Below are positions 28,201 through 43,200 of a stretch of DNA of 64,000 nt, piece after piece (the first letter of the stretch is position 1; the number at the start of each line of letters is the position of its first letter). The notes under the pieces are model-generated. The model was not told the DNA's origin and did no database searches. It saw only the letters and a program-made list of their open reading frames with translations. The position numbers were made by a program, and so were the translations under genes. Where the stretch lies: positions 2,664,001 to 2,728,000 of the forward strand of contig JAQFVV010012496.1 of assembly GCA_028023455.1 (NCBI GenBank), in the 5' to 3' direction. Origin of the DNA: Epiperipatus broadwayi. Its lineage: Eukaryota > Onychophora > Udeonychophora > Euonychophora > Peripatidae.

Positions 28201-31200
28201 CATCTTGATCACTTAAACCTTTGGTATATAACCTTTGCTAAAAAATTTTCTACTTCTTCTCGTCTCTATTATGATATCAATAATAATTCATTTATTTCCT
28301 GAAGCTTCACAAATTTTAATAGCATATTTCATTTAAAATGATGGCCAATTCAGAAGGTAAAATAATTGTAGAGGATACTTTGTTTTCTTGTTCTTTATTA
28401 TTATATAATTCTTTATAGAACTTTTCCACATGTTTAATGATATCTTTCCTTTTAATAATAATTCCACCTTGTCTTCTTATTGTAAAAGTGATTTTCCTAC
28501 CAATACCATTTTGAGATTTTCTATAACCATAGCCAAATTTATCTTCAGCACGTTCAACTTTCAATCACTTAACAATTCTAGCATTAAAGTCTCCCATAAC
28601 AATTTTAAAATGTTCTTTAATCTGTTTCAAAAGTATTTTGCATAACCACAAAAGAACTCCTCTACTTCTTCATTTCAATGAGAATATGTTGGAGCATGAA
28701 CCTGAATAATCTGTATTTGGTTTATTCCATCAACTGCCACAAAGTTTTTCCTTTCACCTTTTATTTATAAACAATCCCACTCCACTTGTGCTTTTAATAT
28801 TTGTGCCTTTGTAGTAGAGTACATGACCATTTTTAAAATCAATTGTCCAAAAAAAATTTTTCCTCCCCCCACCTAAAAAAAATAATTTTTTTTTAAAATT
28901 AAAAAAAAAAAAATAAATATATTTTTTCCCCCAAAAAAAAATAAAAAAATAAAAAAATAATAATACCAAAAAAAAAAACAAAGGGTTTGGGTTTATAAAA
29001 TATAAAAAAAAAAAACACAAAAAACTCTCTATGAGGTGGGGAGCACCCCCCTATTTTATTTAATAACACATTTCTAACTCTTTTTATACACACCATATCT
29101 CATATAACCAACAAAAACATCAACCCACCTTATTTTTTAAAAAAAAAAAATATAAATAATTTTTTATTTTTTTTTTTTTTAATAAAAAAAAAAAAAAAAA
29201 AACAAAACTTCCCAATTAAACAAATAATATGACTAAATGCGCAAAAACACAGACAATGGTGAAGCTAAGTACAAATTGTAGTATTAGTTTTGGCTGAGCG
29301 CTTTATCTTCTCATATAAAGTGGATTGTGCGGGCATGATAGAAAATACATGCAACCAATATTTAAATATATGCAAAGTGGATTAGAGAATCCACCTTTTG
29401 GAGAGAGAGAAGCATGTTTCATTCTGGTTTTTAATGTAGGTACAATATCTACATTAAAAACTGGAAAAAAAACATGCTTTTCTCTTTCCAAAAAGTGAAA
29501 TCTCTAATTCACTTTGCATATATTTAAATATTTGTCGCATACATTTTTTATTGTGCCCAATACCTATATTAAAAAGTGGAAGGAGTATGCTTCTCTCCCT
29601 CCAAAAAAGTGGATTCTCAAATCCATTTTGCATATATTTAAATATTTGTTGCATACATTTTCTATTGTGCCCACACAACCCACTAGCTATGATTATGAGA
29701 AGATAAAACTTCTCGAAAGCGCTCAGCCAAAATTAATACACAATTTGTACTTAGCTTTAACATTGCATGCATTTTAGCACATTTACACAATAAAATATAT
29801 AAAAGCTGCTAAAATTAGTAGAGACCCTCCACTGAGTTAGACATAAACTTACCATAATTCCAAAACGTATCTTTTTTATGTGAATATAATGTTCAGGTAT
29901 TTATACAGAAAAGGGTAACCATATATTTTTTGTCTAAACACTTTTATTTGTGCTTAGTAAGCTTTAAATATATTATATGTCATATTTTTAGCTCATTCAT
30001 TTCTTTAGTATTCATAGTTAGTAAGTATACTTAATAGTTTTATTTATTATTCAAAAATATTTAAAATTTCTTCACAGCACCCACTTCTTCGATAGAAAGA
30101 TACTAGTCTCTTTTTTATTTATGGTAAATCGATCGTTGGCCATCGTTCAAGCCTCTCTTTTATCTTTCGTTTTGTGTTCTCTTTCTCGGTGCACACAATT
30201 TCAGCTTCCGTTAGGTTGAATTTATGGCCATGCTGTTGCTCAAAAGATCTGAATACTCCTTTATATTTACAGACCATGAGCTACAGCTAGACCATCCATA
30301 AATTAAATCTGACGACAGCTGAAATTGTGTGCACTGAGAGAGAGGGCAGAAAACCAAAGGTTTAAAAAGTTTAGACGATAGCCAAAGATCGATTTGCTTA
30401 TAAACAAAAAGTGAATAGCATTACCCCATCGAAGAAGTGGGTGCTATGAAGAAATTTACATAAGGAATAAAACTATCAGGTGTACTTACTAACCACGAAC
30501 CCTAAAGAAATGAACGAGCTAAGAATATGATATGTAATAAAAGTGTTTAGACAAAAAAATATATGGTTATCATTTCTGTATAAATGTCTCAACATATATA
30601 TTACTAATATAACATAAGCTTATTATATTTTGATAAAATAGATTTTATTAAGAAGATAACATTTTTCTCTACCCAACTTTCTATCATGAAAAGTTCAGAA
30701 TGAAGAAAATTATATATTCGTTGGAAATTTTATGAACTAATGAAAATACTATCTATAAAGTTGAAAATTTTTAGATTACTTTTTACCCCAAAAAATATCT
30801 ATATTATTTATTAAAAAAAAGCATTTAGTTAATTTTTTTATCTACTTTTCAATACTTTTATGATTCATCCTTATAAAAGAAATAAATTATTTCAATTTGA
30901 CATAATGTTGAAAAAGTAACTGTCTATTGTAACGGTAAGAAAAGTAGAGCTGCTTTAACCTAACCTAGAGATGCAGATAGAGGGGGTTCGAACCTCACCT
31001 ACTCCTCTAGATTGCTACTAAGCGACTTACTCCCCAAACCTCACTAGAATTTAATCTTAATGTATGCCCGGTGGTCAGGGAGAGAAGAGACCACGAAAAG
31101 GAATTTTTACATATATAATGATCAGATGTATATACGTATGTCACAAAAGAAAACAATACTAAGTGGTTTTATTTATAGTGAATGAAAGATAACTGAAACT

Positions 31201-34200
31201 TTTATTATTTACATTAAAAGAATTCATACCATGCTTTATTAATAGAACGCAGGCTATTTTCACTGCAATCGGATAGACATATACGAAACATCCATTGATT
31301 GTAATGATAAGAACAGACAAAATTTTACATTATAATATCATCTTTAAAATATTCCAGCCAATGGAAGTGTTACATAAAGGAAATCAAGAGAGAGAGACAT
31401 GATTCATTAACTCTGTGGTTGGAGAACATAGAAATAAATAGGTGGTCAAACTCAACTAAACACTTTGGACAGGTTTAAATCACAACCCTACTTATGATTT
31501 AAGAAGAATGATAAAGTGACCCCAGCAGGAATTTCCAGCCATAATTGAAACATTTCTATGAGATTTTGAGAAAGATTTCCTAATAAATATAAATATACAA
31601 GACCATGCACAAAGGCGAGAGCATATAGTGGGCTGTGAGGCTCGAGACATAACAGTTACCAAGAGGTTAACACAAGACCGGATAGCTCTCCGTCTCTAAA
31701 CTAGGTTAGAGAGAAAAATGGAACCCGTTCGCTAAACGCGTGACCCGGATTCAGGATCGGAGTTTTTGTTGCTTATGTCCAGTTACGTACATTGAAGGGA
31801 CTGATATCGACATGAGATCCAGAACAATTTATTTATTTTTCAGAAGGTCCGAATGTAGGTATGTTAACCTAAGCAAACTTGGCAAAAGAAGCACTGTCAT
31901 ATATGCTGAGCGGCCCAGTAGATCACCCGAGGCACGATGCCATATAAATACGGTCAACGACCTTTAAATTTAAAAAAGAAACCCTCTGCAAAATATATAT
32001 ATTAAGAAAGCTCAACTATCACTGAAAATCCGCAGAAAAATAGTAACTTCCCTTTTATAAAATTCAGATCACTAAAACAAGAGGGCGGATATTTTATTGA
32101 TTTAGTTGAAGTTTAACCAACACACCCCAGAGTCAATGCTATTTAATAATTTTTAATACATATTGTCAAAATGTACTCTCTCTTATTACTAAAATATAAA
32201 TGCGAACGTTTTATTTCACGCTCTTCAAAATATAACATTAAATTTGTAACCCTTCATTGACTAAAATATACAGGCATTTGATAAGGATCTTTCTTTTATA
32301 TATATACAAAAAAAAAAAACTAAGTTAAAGTTTGGAAAGTTTTATAATAGAATATTTAGCAATTTAAATCTTGATTTTAAAATAGAGTTTTGCACTTTCT
32401 ATGATTTGCTTCCTTTTCTTTCTAAATAAATATTTATATAAAATAAATAACTTAATTACGGGAGTATAATGGCGGAAAGTTAAACGAAGTATTTTTCAAT
32501 TAAATTAATAAGAACTATGGCCGCCATTATATATAATAACCCCTCCCATTACGATATAAAAAAAAAAAAGAAAAGAAAGCAATTAATGAAATATAATTTG
32601 ACAAGATACGAACACATAGATTTAAAAAAAAACATATATATAGAAAAACATCATTCTAGCTAGAGTGAATTTGTAAATTACAAAGAGATTTTTTTGTTAA
32701 TTTATGGTAACGTTACCGGTAACTAGATGGGGTGGGTCAAGATGAGTTCATTAGAGGTTTACCGCAAGTCTTCACGAATGGTTCTTCAACTTTGTTTTTC
32801 CATGTTTGAGGGCAGATATTCACGGATACAGGGCAGACACTTTAGTTCTCTGGCTGGCTTACATGATTAGAACTCCGGCCTCAGGAATGGCTCAGGAGAG
32901 CGAAGGCAAAGAGGTTACCCCTGCATTTTTGCAGAGCAACACATTTCTGGATTTTTTTATTTATATGCTGAAAGAATAGAGTGCAGCTTGAAGTAAGTAC
33001 AGCAAGCAAGAGTTCGCTATATTGTCCAATCTTTCAGCAAAATTTCTTCCAACAAAATTCTTAAGATTTTCTCTCTGACCTTCAGCACTGGTTACCCGCA
33101 AGCATAAGACCAAGAACAAAAGAAAAGTTCTTTATTTATACCCTTTTTCCATTATGTCTTTAATCTGCTAATTAGTAGCAAATCATGCCCGTTGTTTCAA
33201 ATTTTTCCTGTTATCTATTATTTTATCTAACTCAGAAAAATGTTTTATTAATTAATTCCTTTTCTTAATGGATTCTATTTAATTAAGAAAATTTTTATCT
33301 TATCGAATTCTACCAAATATATTTTAAAAATAGTTGCAAATATAATTTTAACTTTCTATATTTTATTTTATTAAATCTTTTCTCTTTAACACAATTCCTT
33401 CTTTAATTTAGGCAACTATTTGAGAAAACGATAAATTTATTTTGAAAAAGAAACATACATTCACTGCGGTTGGACTTAGGGTCTTAGTTAGTCCACAGTG
33501 AATGGTGAAGCCAGCATATATATATATATTATATTTGTATATATATATGCACAGCTTCACTATATATATGTAGAGACGTTTTTCTACATGTATAATGAAT
33601 ATTTAAATTTTCTTCTTAACTCAATTTCTCAAAACCACCAAATTATGTTTTCAGGGAAAAAAAAATTATTAAGAAATTTCATAAAATTTGCTAAATTTAA
33701 TAAACAAGGCAAAAAAAAAAACACTTCAAAAATAAAAAAAGTACACCTGGGTCTCATTTTATGCAGTAGATAGGTTCCACACAAAACCCGCCTTAAAAAC
33801 AATCACACAAAAATAGACTTAATTTACATTGAAAAATGGGGGATAGGTGCTGTAATTTTCAAAATTCGCATAAAAGCAAAGCAACAAGAAAAAATTATTT
33901 TAAAATTCACATTAAAAAAAATAAGCAAATAAAGTATAACTAATAAAAAATTTCAAATATTTGAAAAAAATTAATACAAGACAAACTTTTTTTACTTTTT
34001 TTATTAATACAGTATTTAATTTTACATTTTTCATACATATTTTAATCATTACTGCTAGCGTTCATTTATAAACTGGTAAGAAATCAGACTCGATGTGATG
34101 TATTGTGGCTTCTCCTTAAACGAAGTCAAGAATCTCTCAGCAAAAATGCCCAGAGAAACCTGTTAGCCACTTTATTTTTATTCATGATGTGATGTACATC

Positions 34201-37200
34201 TAGCGCCATTTTCAGTCTGTGCTGTGTTAATGGTTTTCTGTTTCTATATTAAAAAATGAGATTGAAATCAAAGCAAAAAGATTATGCATTATCATTAGAA
34301 AGATTATTTTCAGTTTATAAAATCTTCGTTTTTTATTTTAAAAATCTAAAAGATTATTTATTTCTGTTGTATATAACAAAATACATTTTAAAAGTTTAAA
34401 TTTTTTGAATATTTATTGCGATATTTTTATATGTAAGTATAAATCTATTATTATTATTTATTCATTAGTATAAATAGGTTATTTACATAGAAGCTAAGTT
34501 CTAAATACAGCTTCAGGCCATATTCACGTTAGCTGCTAATATAACGTTATATTTTTGAAAAAAAAAAAAAAGTATTTCAAATCAAAATAAGTTATTAATA
34601 ATTTAAATTTCTTGATATCTAATGAATATAGTGAAATATGAAAGATATTAAGAAAAAACATGAATCACATAACTTCAAAATCGCATTAAAATAATCTGCA
34701 TAAAACGAGACCCAGGTGTATATTATTTTATAAGAAAAAGAGACAACACTAAACATAGTGTCTTTCATAGTTATGGTTATAATTCTTTCCTGAATTAAAT
34801 AAAAAATTCAATATTTTAATCTATAAAAAATATTAACAGCTACCCCAAATCTTAAGAGAAAAATTAATTAAAATATGTAAACAGTTGAATGTAGCTTGTA
34901 AGTTCACAATAATTTAAATGTAATTAACAAATACATTGATGCACAACAGCCAAAAAAAATAACCTTTATGGGTAAAAAAAAGTATAGCCAGTTCTTGAAT
35001 TCCACAATTAATACATTCCCCATAAGGTTTACATTTAAGTCAAAAAATTTATGTACTAAATTATGGTGATATATTGAAGAGCCATTTCTTTTAATGATTA
35101 TATTTCCAGAATGTTTCTATATCGAAGATGTTTTTATAAAGCATATAATATTTGAAGAAATGTACGGATGCCCTCAGTTATGAATTTTTTTTAATTTAAA
35201 AAGCTTCTTTTGTTAATGAATGAAAAAAAAAAGGTGTATTTCCTTTCGTTTTCATACCATTAAATTGAATTATTATTCAGTTTTAAGAGATATAACGTAT
35301 TTAAAACATTTTGCATGCTTTCTGTAAATTTTATGCATAACAGACATCTTCTATACAAGTTAAGAACTGTCTATAACTTATGGTAAATGGAGGTATTCAA
35401 ATGAAAGCTAAAAAAACTTTTAAAAACAATACATGAGATTAAAAAAAAAAATTAAACTAAGATATAGTGATGGGTCACACCCAATCTTTGGCCATATTTA
35501 GTCTATTACAACTCACCTGCTTTCGCACTGTTCAGCCACATTAGACAAGTACTGTCTCAATTCTTTAGAAGACTTGTGATCAACGTTAAATGTTGCAATG
35601 GTTCCAGCTGTAAGTGACTTGCCTGACCTGAATAATAATATATGATGTTCACAATTATAAACAATAGGCTATAGATATCAATGCTTTAAAATAATCCTTA
35701 TTTTTTTCTTACCTTAACACTAAATATTCTGCTAATTTTTGCGCCAAGTATGTTTTACCAGTTCCACTTGGCCCACACAGAATAATCCGCCGATGTTCAA
35801 CAAGCAGAGAAACATATCGATTGATGATTGATTTAGGAATAAGAGTTTCAAAGGCTAAGGCATCAACACTATTTTGCTTGGTATCTGAACAACAACAAAA
35901 AAATAAAGTGTAATATTAAATTAGGGCAACTAATATAAATTAAATGATTAAATATACTATACACACCTTTTAAAGTTAATCGAATTTGCATATTATCGCC
36001 AACCAAATAACCACAGGGCAAGAGTTCTGGGAGTTCAGCATCTATATTAATAAAGAACAATGATGTCAATATAATTTCCTATTTGGAGCAAAAGTAATTA
36101 TGAACCTCATAATCATATTACATGCCATAAGATTAATATATATAATATTAATATCACCTAAGTTCTTTATTACTTTTTACAGTAAAAAACATCAACGATA
36201 TTAATATTATATGAATTTGGCAATGCAATAAGAAAAATAAAATTATTAATATATATATATATTAAACAACTAACAGCATCTCATATATATTACATTATAA
36301 AACTCTTTTCAAATTTCATATAGATATATAAAGTATATTATTTTATACGCTGCTTGATAAAATGGAATGTTATTGGTACCACATAGTAATAATAAAATAG
36401 TAACACATACAATGAAAAGGTCAGGAAACTAAGTATCCTCTTCTACTAGTTCATTGTGGAATTTATTGGCCATTAAAAAAAATGAGGAATGAATTAATTC
36501 CAAAATGATTACAGATATTTCTTTTTTTTTTTTTTTTATAAAAAAAAAAAACAAGTTGTGATAGCAATCATGTTTCTTCGTAATGTATTATATGATACTC
36601 TTAAAACAACTGAAGATCTTTTAATAATTAAGTGTATGAAGAAGTCATTGGTAATAGTGTAGATTTATATTATAAGATTATGTAACTGAATTTACAGTTA
36701 TTATTTATAATTTTCAAAGTCTTTCAATAATTTTCTATTCTTTCATCCTTTTCTAAAATTATTAGTTTTTTTTTTTTTTTAAAAAAGATACAATATGAAA
36801 CGACTATAATAAAAATAACTATGATATAATTACATCAAACTAGCTTTTACCTCTAACTCATTTCTAAAACAAAAAGATGCATATTCTATAAAATTTCTAA
36901 GTCAATTCAAACCTTGAATTTTCTAGAGAAGTAGTATAATAAATTATCAATGTCTTTCATCCTCTTAATCTAAAACGTTTTTTAATTACATTAATTATTC
37001 ATGTTGCCAATAGATGGCTCTGGAAAACTGATTCCTGCTGTCAAATAATACAATACATCAGTGATGAAGTGTGACTTTTTTTAGGAATGGTAGCACACTA
37101 TATAATCTTTTTTTTTTTTTTATAATGTTTTTATTTTACTTGCCACAATAATTTTTATATAATAGCTAATATATAAGCATACTACATACATCTAGAAAAA

Positions 37201-40200
37201 TCTGGAATTCTCTTATCGATATTTTCTAAATACTTTTAATATTCATAAGTTGTAACTTTAAATTACATTTTAGCATTGTTTGAACATCTTTATAATCAAC
37301 GAATAGTGCAATGGTTAAACTCATTACTTGCCTTATATAAAGACAGTTCAACTGTTGGTAAAAAACTGAAAGTTAACAGAAAATCCATACAAAAAATAAT
37401 TAGTTTGAACTGTTCATTCTTCTTTTTTAAGTTTGGAAAATAGTTTAGAGAAAAATATAGAACTCTTTTATCTGTTAAGCAGACCATGAATAGTTTAAGT
37501 ATAGATAATACATTATCAAGATATTTTTATCTTACAAATGCTTTTATCATTCTTAAGTTTTAACTTTAAATTGCATTTTAGCATTGTTTAAACTTCTTAT
37601 AATCAACGAATAATGTGATGGTCAAAGTCATTATTTGCCTTATATAAAAACAATTCAAGTATTGGTAAAAAAAATTGAAAGTCAATAGAAATTCCATACA
37701 AAAAAATAATGAATTTGAATTGTTCATTTTTCTTTTTTTATGATTAGCAAGATAGTTTAGAAATTATTTTTTTTACGTTTGACAAATTAGTTTATTTACA
37801 CTAATGTACTTATTGTTTTTACAACACTATTGTATGTGCAAGTTATGGGACCGATTTTGTGAGGTTGAATATGTACATATTTTAGTGAATTTTTTAAACT
37901 GAATTTTAGTTATAGATTTTGAACTTTTTAGTGAATTTTTCTATGGAAGTACTCCTTCTGTTCAATACATGAAGCCTTTGTTTCTGCAATGCATATATAT
38001 CACAAATCAGCCGACATTTTTTCATCACATTATTTTTTAAAACCTAGCCTTATGTCCGTCCATTTATATCTATGTTTTACCCACAGTCAAACATGATTAC
38101 AAATGCATTCAAATATAATGGAAGTTAAGCTTTAAGAAGTCTACATCATGGTATTTGATACCAACATTTATACAGCAGGATGATAGTGCAAAATGTACAT
38201 AATTTGTTTATATTTTGTAGTAATGTGATTATGACAACAGTAATCACAGAAATATTTATTTATGTATTATATTCAAATAAATATATTTATTTATGTATAT
38301 CAAAAAAATTATTGAATTGGTTTTGACAGTGAATTAAATCAAGAATAGTATTTATTATTTCAATATTACAAGATATGCGGTATCTCTTATTTATTTTTGC
38401 ATTCAAATTACACATAAATAACGCATTCAACACAGTTTCACATGATCATGATTGATTAATTGTAGAACAATGCAATACGTTTTTATAGCTTTACCAACCA
38501 GAGATTCTCACACACATGCACACACACAAAAAGTAAATACAAAAAGCATGTTCAATATTATAAAATATTTATATACAGTTATGGTAATGAACTTTCTATA
38601 ATTACAGTATGCCATCAATACTTTTTAAACTTCAAATGTAAATTTAGAATGTATCAAATGTGAGTAAAATGTAAATATCACTCACACTATTCTAAAATAC
38701 AATGCAATACCCGAGGTCATAAAATAAACTTAAGTTTAAAAATATTGATTAACTAAAATAATTAAATAAATACTTCCCATGAGATATATAGAGTCGAAAA
38801 TCAATAAAAAAAATAGAATGATACCTTTCTATAGAGCCCACAGATAAAATGGTATTCTATCTTTTCACTGGTTTTTGACGCTACATAACTCAGTGGGAGA
38901 GAGTTACGTTCGTTTAACAATTACAGATATTTATAAGTTATGATTATTTATTTATTATTACAATTATTAAAAAATTAATATGCTCAAAGGTTGTTAAAAG
39001 TAAGATTCATTTTTTATCCTTTAAATATATTAATGATGACTGCAGAACATTTAGTCTGTACATAAATTAAAACAATAGATAAAATTCACCGTATAATTTA
39101 AAAACTAAGTCTAAAACAACAGAGCCCAAAGATAAAATGATATCATTCTACCTTTTCATTGGTTTTTGACACTACATAATTCAGTGGAAGATAGTTACTT
39201 CCACTTTGTAATTACAGATATTTAAAACTTATGATTATGTTATGGGTTATCTATCTATATATGCATAGATTCACAGTAATAAATGCTCAATCTGATCTAG
39301 ATAAGATGGAATCTGGACTAGTCCATTATTTGAAGGCAAGGTGAGGTATGACAGATTATTTATTGCTACAATTATTTAACAATTAATATTTCACTTAATA
39401 TTCAAAAGTTGTTAAGGTAAGACCAGTTCTTCACTCTTTGAATATATGAATAGTGATTGCAGAACATTTAGATTGTACATAAATTACAACAATAGACGAA
39501 AGTCATTGTATAATTTAAAAACCTAATAAAAACTAAGCTTATATAACAACAGAGCCCAAAGATAGAATGGTATAATTCCATCTTATCATTGGTATTTGAC
39601 GCTGCATAACTCAGTGGAAGGTAGTTACTTCCACTTTACAATTACAGATGTTTAGAAGTTATGATTATTTATTTATTATTACAACATATAATGAAAGTTT
39701 ATCCAACTAAAATAAAGTTACGATTGTTGAGAATTAATACGCTCCACATAAAAATTTTAATTTCCAATGAAATGAAAACTATCTATATAAGTTTTTCATC
39801 AAAGAGTTGTTCATTTTGAAATATTAAACGATAATATAAATATACCTAGCTGTGACTGAAGTAAAAGAAAGATGAAAAAAAAACATTATTAATTTAGAAA
39901 AGAAAAAACCCTGCGATTATTGAAAAATGTTGTTTAAATCAATCGTTATTATTAGTTAATTGAAAATATTTCATAATATATATATATAAAATGTACTCGG
40001 TCTATGTAAAAGCCTTCTTTTTTTTTTAAATTGGTTGCAATAACAATTTTTCTTTTTTAAAGATTTAATGAAAATTAAACAAAACATTTTCATATTACAG
40101 AAATAAATGTGAGAAATAAAGGCAGTCTTTTTTATTTAATTGGTTGCTTTAGGACATTTTTTTTAAAGATTTAATGTAATGTAATGGGGATGAAAAAAAG

Positions 40201-43200
40201 TTTGATCCGGGGTGATGGCATAATCATCATCACTCCCAGTCAATTTAAAATGAAATATCAAATTAATTATTAAAGTAATGCTTAATAACAAAAAATATAT
40301 AAGAATTTTATTTATTCAAGAGATGTTATATACACATGATCACATTTCCTATACTAGCACATTAAACTAGTCTGGGGATATTGGATGAGTAGGCATTAGA
40401 TAGGGATTTTATGCACAAGCCTTCTGGCATCCATTGATTACTCTGTTTAGCACAGGTGGCAATACTGTATGGAGAGTTTTGCTCTGTTTATCAGATGTTA
40501 TATATTCAAGAGAGAGATAGCAAGAGCAACTACAAGCATCATTATAACTTCATCAACCAGCATTATAAATAAATAAAAAGTCATCTATCAACATCATTCA
40601 TGGAAATACCATCATCAAAATAAATCAATACAATAAATCAGAATAAAATCAATAGCCAATCTTGTGACTGGATTGAAAATGGTCTTCTGTAGACCAGGCT
40701 AACTATTGACCATTGCCAGCTTGAGGCAATTATGTAAACATAACTTGGATGCACCAACTTAAGTGCTCATCCATTAGAATATACAACCCTAAGAATCAAA
40801 ACAATAATGCTGGGACATTAAAACATGCTGATCATCATCAATGTTCTGGCCACTTAGTACCATTAAAGCACTGGCCAACTATAAACTTAACTTCTAATAA
40901 GACTAAACTAAAATAAAATGTAGTGCATGGGCTTTAAAGAGTATTCTCTTTTGCACCAACCAGGATGATGATTGATTTCTGGATGCCCAAAAGCACTGAT
41001 ATACGCCCCCATTTATATATCAGCCATTATTGCACGAATCTAGGGTCAGTAGAACACAAGCTCTATTACTATATGTGACCAAGAGATGATGGAAACAGAT
41101 ATTCTAAAAATATTTAGAACTACTAATGGTGAAATTAGCATGAACTATGTTATATCAAACTACATGACTTCAATTATATGCTAACCAAAACTAAAATATA
41201 AATATCGTACTATAGCATCAATTTTTTCGCCGTTACTAAGTAATAATTTCAAACATGAATTCATGTACTGTAATTATATTTTATTCACAATTTAAATATT
41301 ATACTTATTCGTTTCTGTCTAAAAGCACATGTATTGATTTTTTTCTCAGCATTTTTTATTAATGGTGGAATCACTTCCAAGCAACCAGTTGCGGACAAAC
41401 ATTCATTCAGACAGCAGACAAAATAGAAATTTTACACAAAAGATTTAATTATGTTAAAAAATATACATTATAAGCTTGCCTTTCAAATTTGAATGCAAAA
41501 TTGTAGCAAATTTTATCTAAAAGAAAATGATCTACTTTCTAAATGTGAATTCAATTTACAATGTAAAATTGCTATCAGCCTTTCTATCTCAAATAAAATA
41601 GGCAACTTTCTAAGTATGTTTTCAAAATTGAAGGTGTAATTTCTAATGACAATATTAGAGGGATGATATATCAAGAGATGTTCTTTTTAAAAAAACATAC
41701 TCACAATCAACTTTAGCTGCTGAGTTTGAACGCTATGAATTTGATTATCTAGGTTGAAAGCATTTACAGCTATATATTAAAAGTTTAAACAAAATAATCG
41801 TTTTAGCTGTATTTTTATATTGGACTATTTCCATCATCTAATATGTGTGTTGAATGTCTTTAGAAAAGTTTAATTTTTAGTTAAATATTCCAAATGCATT
41901 CAACTGTTAGTAATATCACAGCAAACAGGTTAGTATATGCACCAACTGTTAGTAATATCACAGCAAACAAATGTTAATAATATCACAGCAAACAGGTTAG
42001 TATATGCACTAACTGTTAGTAATATCACAGCAAACAGGTTAGTAAACGCACAACGTTTCGAGAGGTATTTTTCTCCCCTCTTCTTCAGGTGTTGCTGGCC
42101 TGACCAGTGACAGTACTAGCATGGGATTCGAACCTGGGTCCTTAGATTCTTGATTATTGAAATGTACTTAAATTTCAATAATCAAGAATCTAAGGACCCA
42201 GGTTCGAATCCCATGCTAGTACTGTCACTGGTCAGGCCAGCAACACCTGAAGAAGAGGGGAGAAAAATACCTCTCGAAACGTTGTGCGTATACTAACCTG
42301 TTTGCTGTGATATTACTAACAGTTAGTGCATATACTAACCTGTTTGCTGTGATATTATTAACATTTGTTTGCTGTGATATTACTAACAGTTGAATGCATT
42401 TGGAATATTTAACTAAAAATTAAACTTTTCTAAAGACATTCAACACACATATTAGATGATGGAAATAGTCCAATATAAAAATACAGCTAGAACACCATCA
42501 TCACAAACCTTCAGAAAAACACAAAATAATCGTTTCTTTATGAGTGGAAAAACACTTATGATAGAATTATACCTTGTTTATATTGTTTTTTTTCTAGTAG
42601 AATTTTAACTTTTGTATTTATTTAAAAATCCACTTTTCTATTTGTATTTAAATATATATCATTAAAAACCAGTCAACACTTAGGCAATCCTAATATCAAT
42701 CAACAATTTCAAACTGTTGTCAAGGCAACCTCCTTTTAACAATAAATGTGGAATCACTTAAATATATATATACACACACACAAAATACAATTTTAATGTT
42801 CATATATTATTTAAATGTGCTGCATATTAATAGATATAAATAGGTGCATGGTCTCAATTAAACATTATTCATACAGGAATTTATTTCCCTTTGTTCATCT
42901 CTCTATTTTCCCAAAATCAATTGATCATGAGAAATGGGTATTACTTGTATCTTACATTGTATTTACTTTTGAAAAAAAATTTTTAAGTGGTGTAAACTGG
43001 CTTATTGACAATATTATAAACAATTAGGACTATAAAGTGCAAGAATAACAAATTTTATTTATTTCATACTTGATTTTATGACAATGTTTTTAAACATTTA
43101 TTCTATTACTTATTATACAATTTCATTAGGATAATATTTTTCCTCTTTCTTAATTATTAATACAATAGTAACTTCATTTTAACATTTTTTATGGCATAAA

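Noticed and set aside
28754-29096. Phe/Lys/Tyr-rich readings
   Set aside because: Products of homopolymer runs in a low-quality-looking patch.
29230-29795. CRISPR-like array
   Set aside because: The repeated units are about 110 bp, appear in both orientations and lack uniform spacers; the context is an animal intron.
30960-31030. tRNA gene at GGTTCGAACC
   Set aside because: No cloverleaf or A box at the right distance; kept only as SINE-like.
42195-42225. tRNA gene
   Set aside because: Only a B-box-like T-arm segment is present, mirrored in a palindrome; no acceptor, D or anticodon arms could be drawn.
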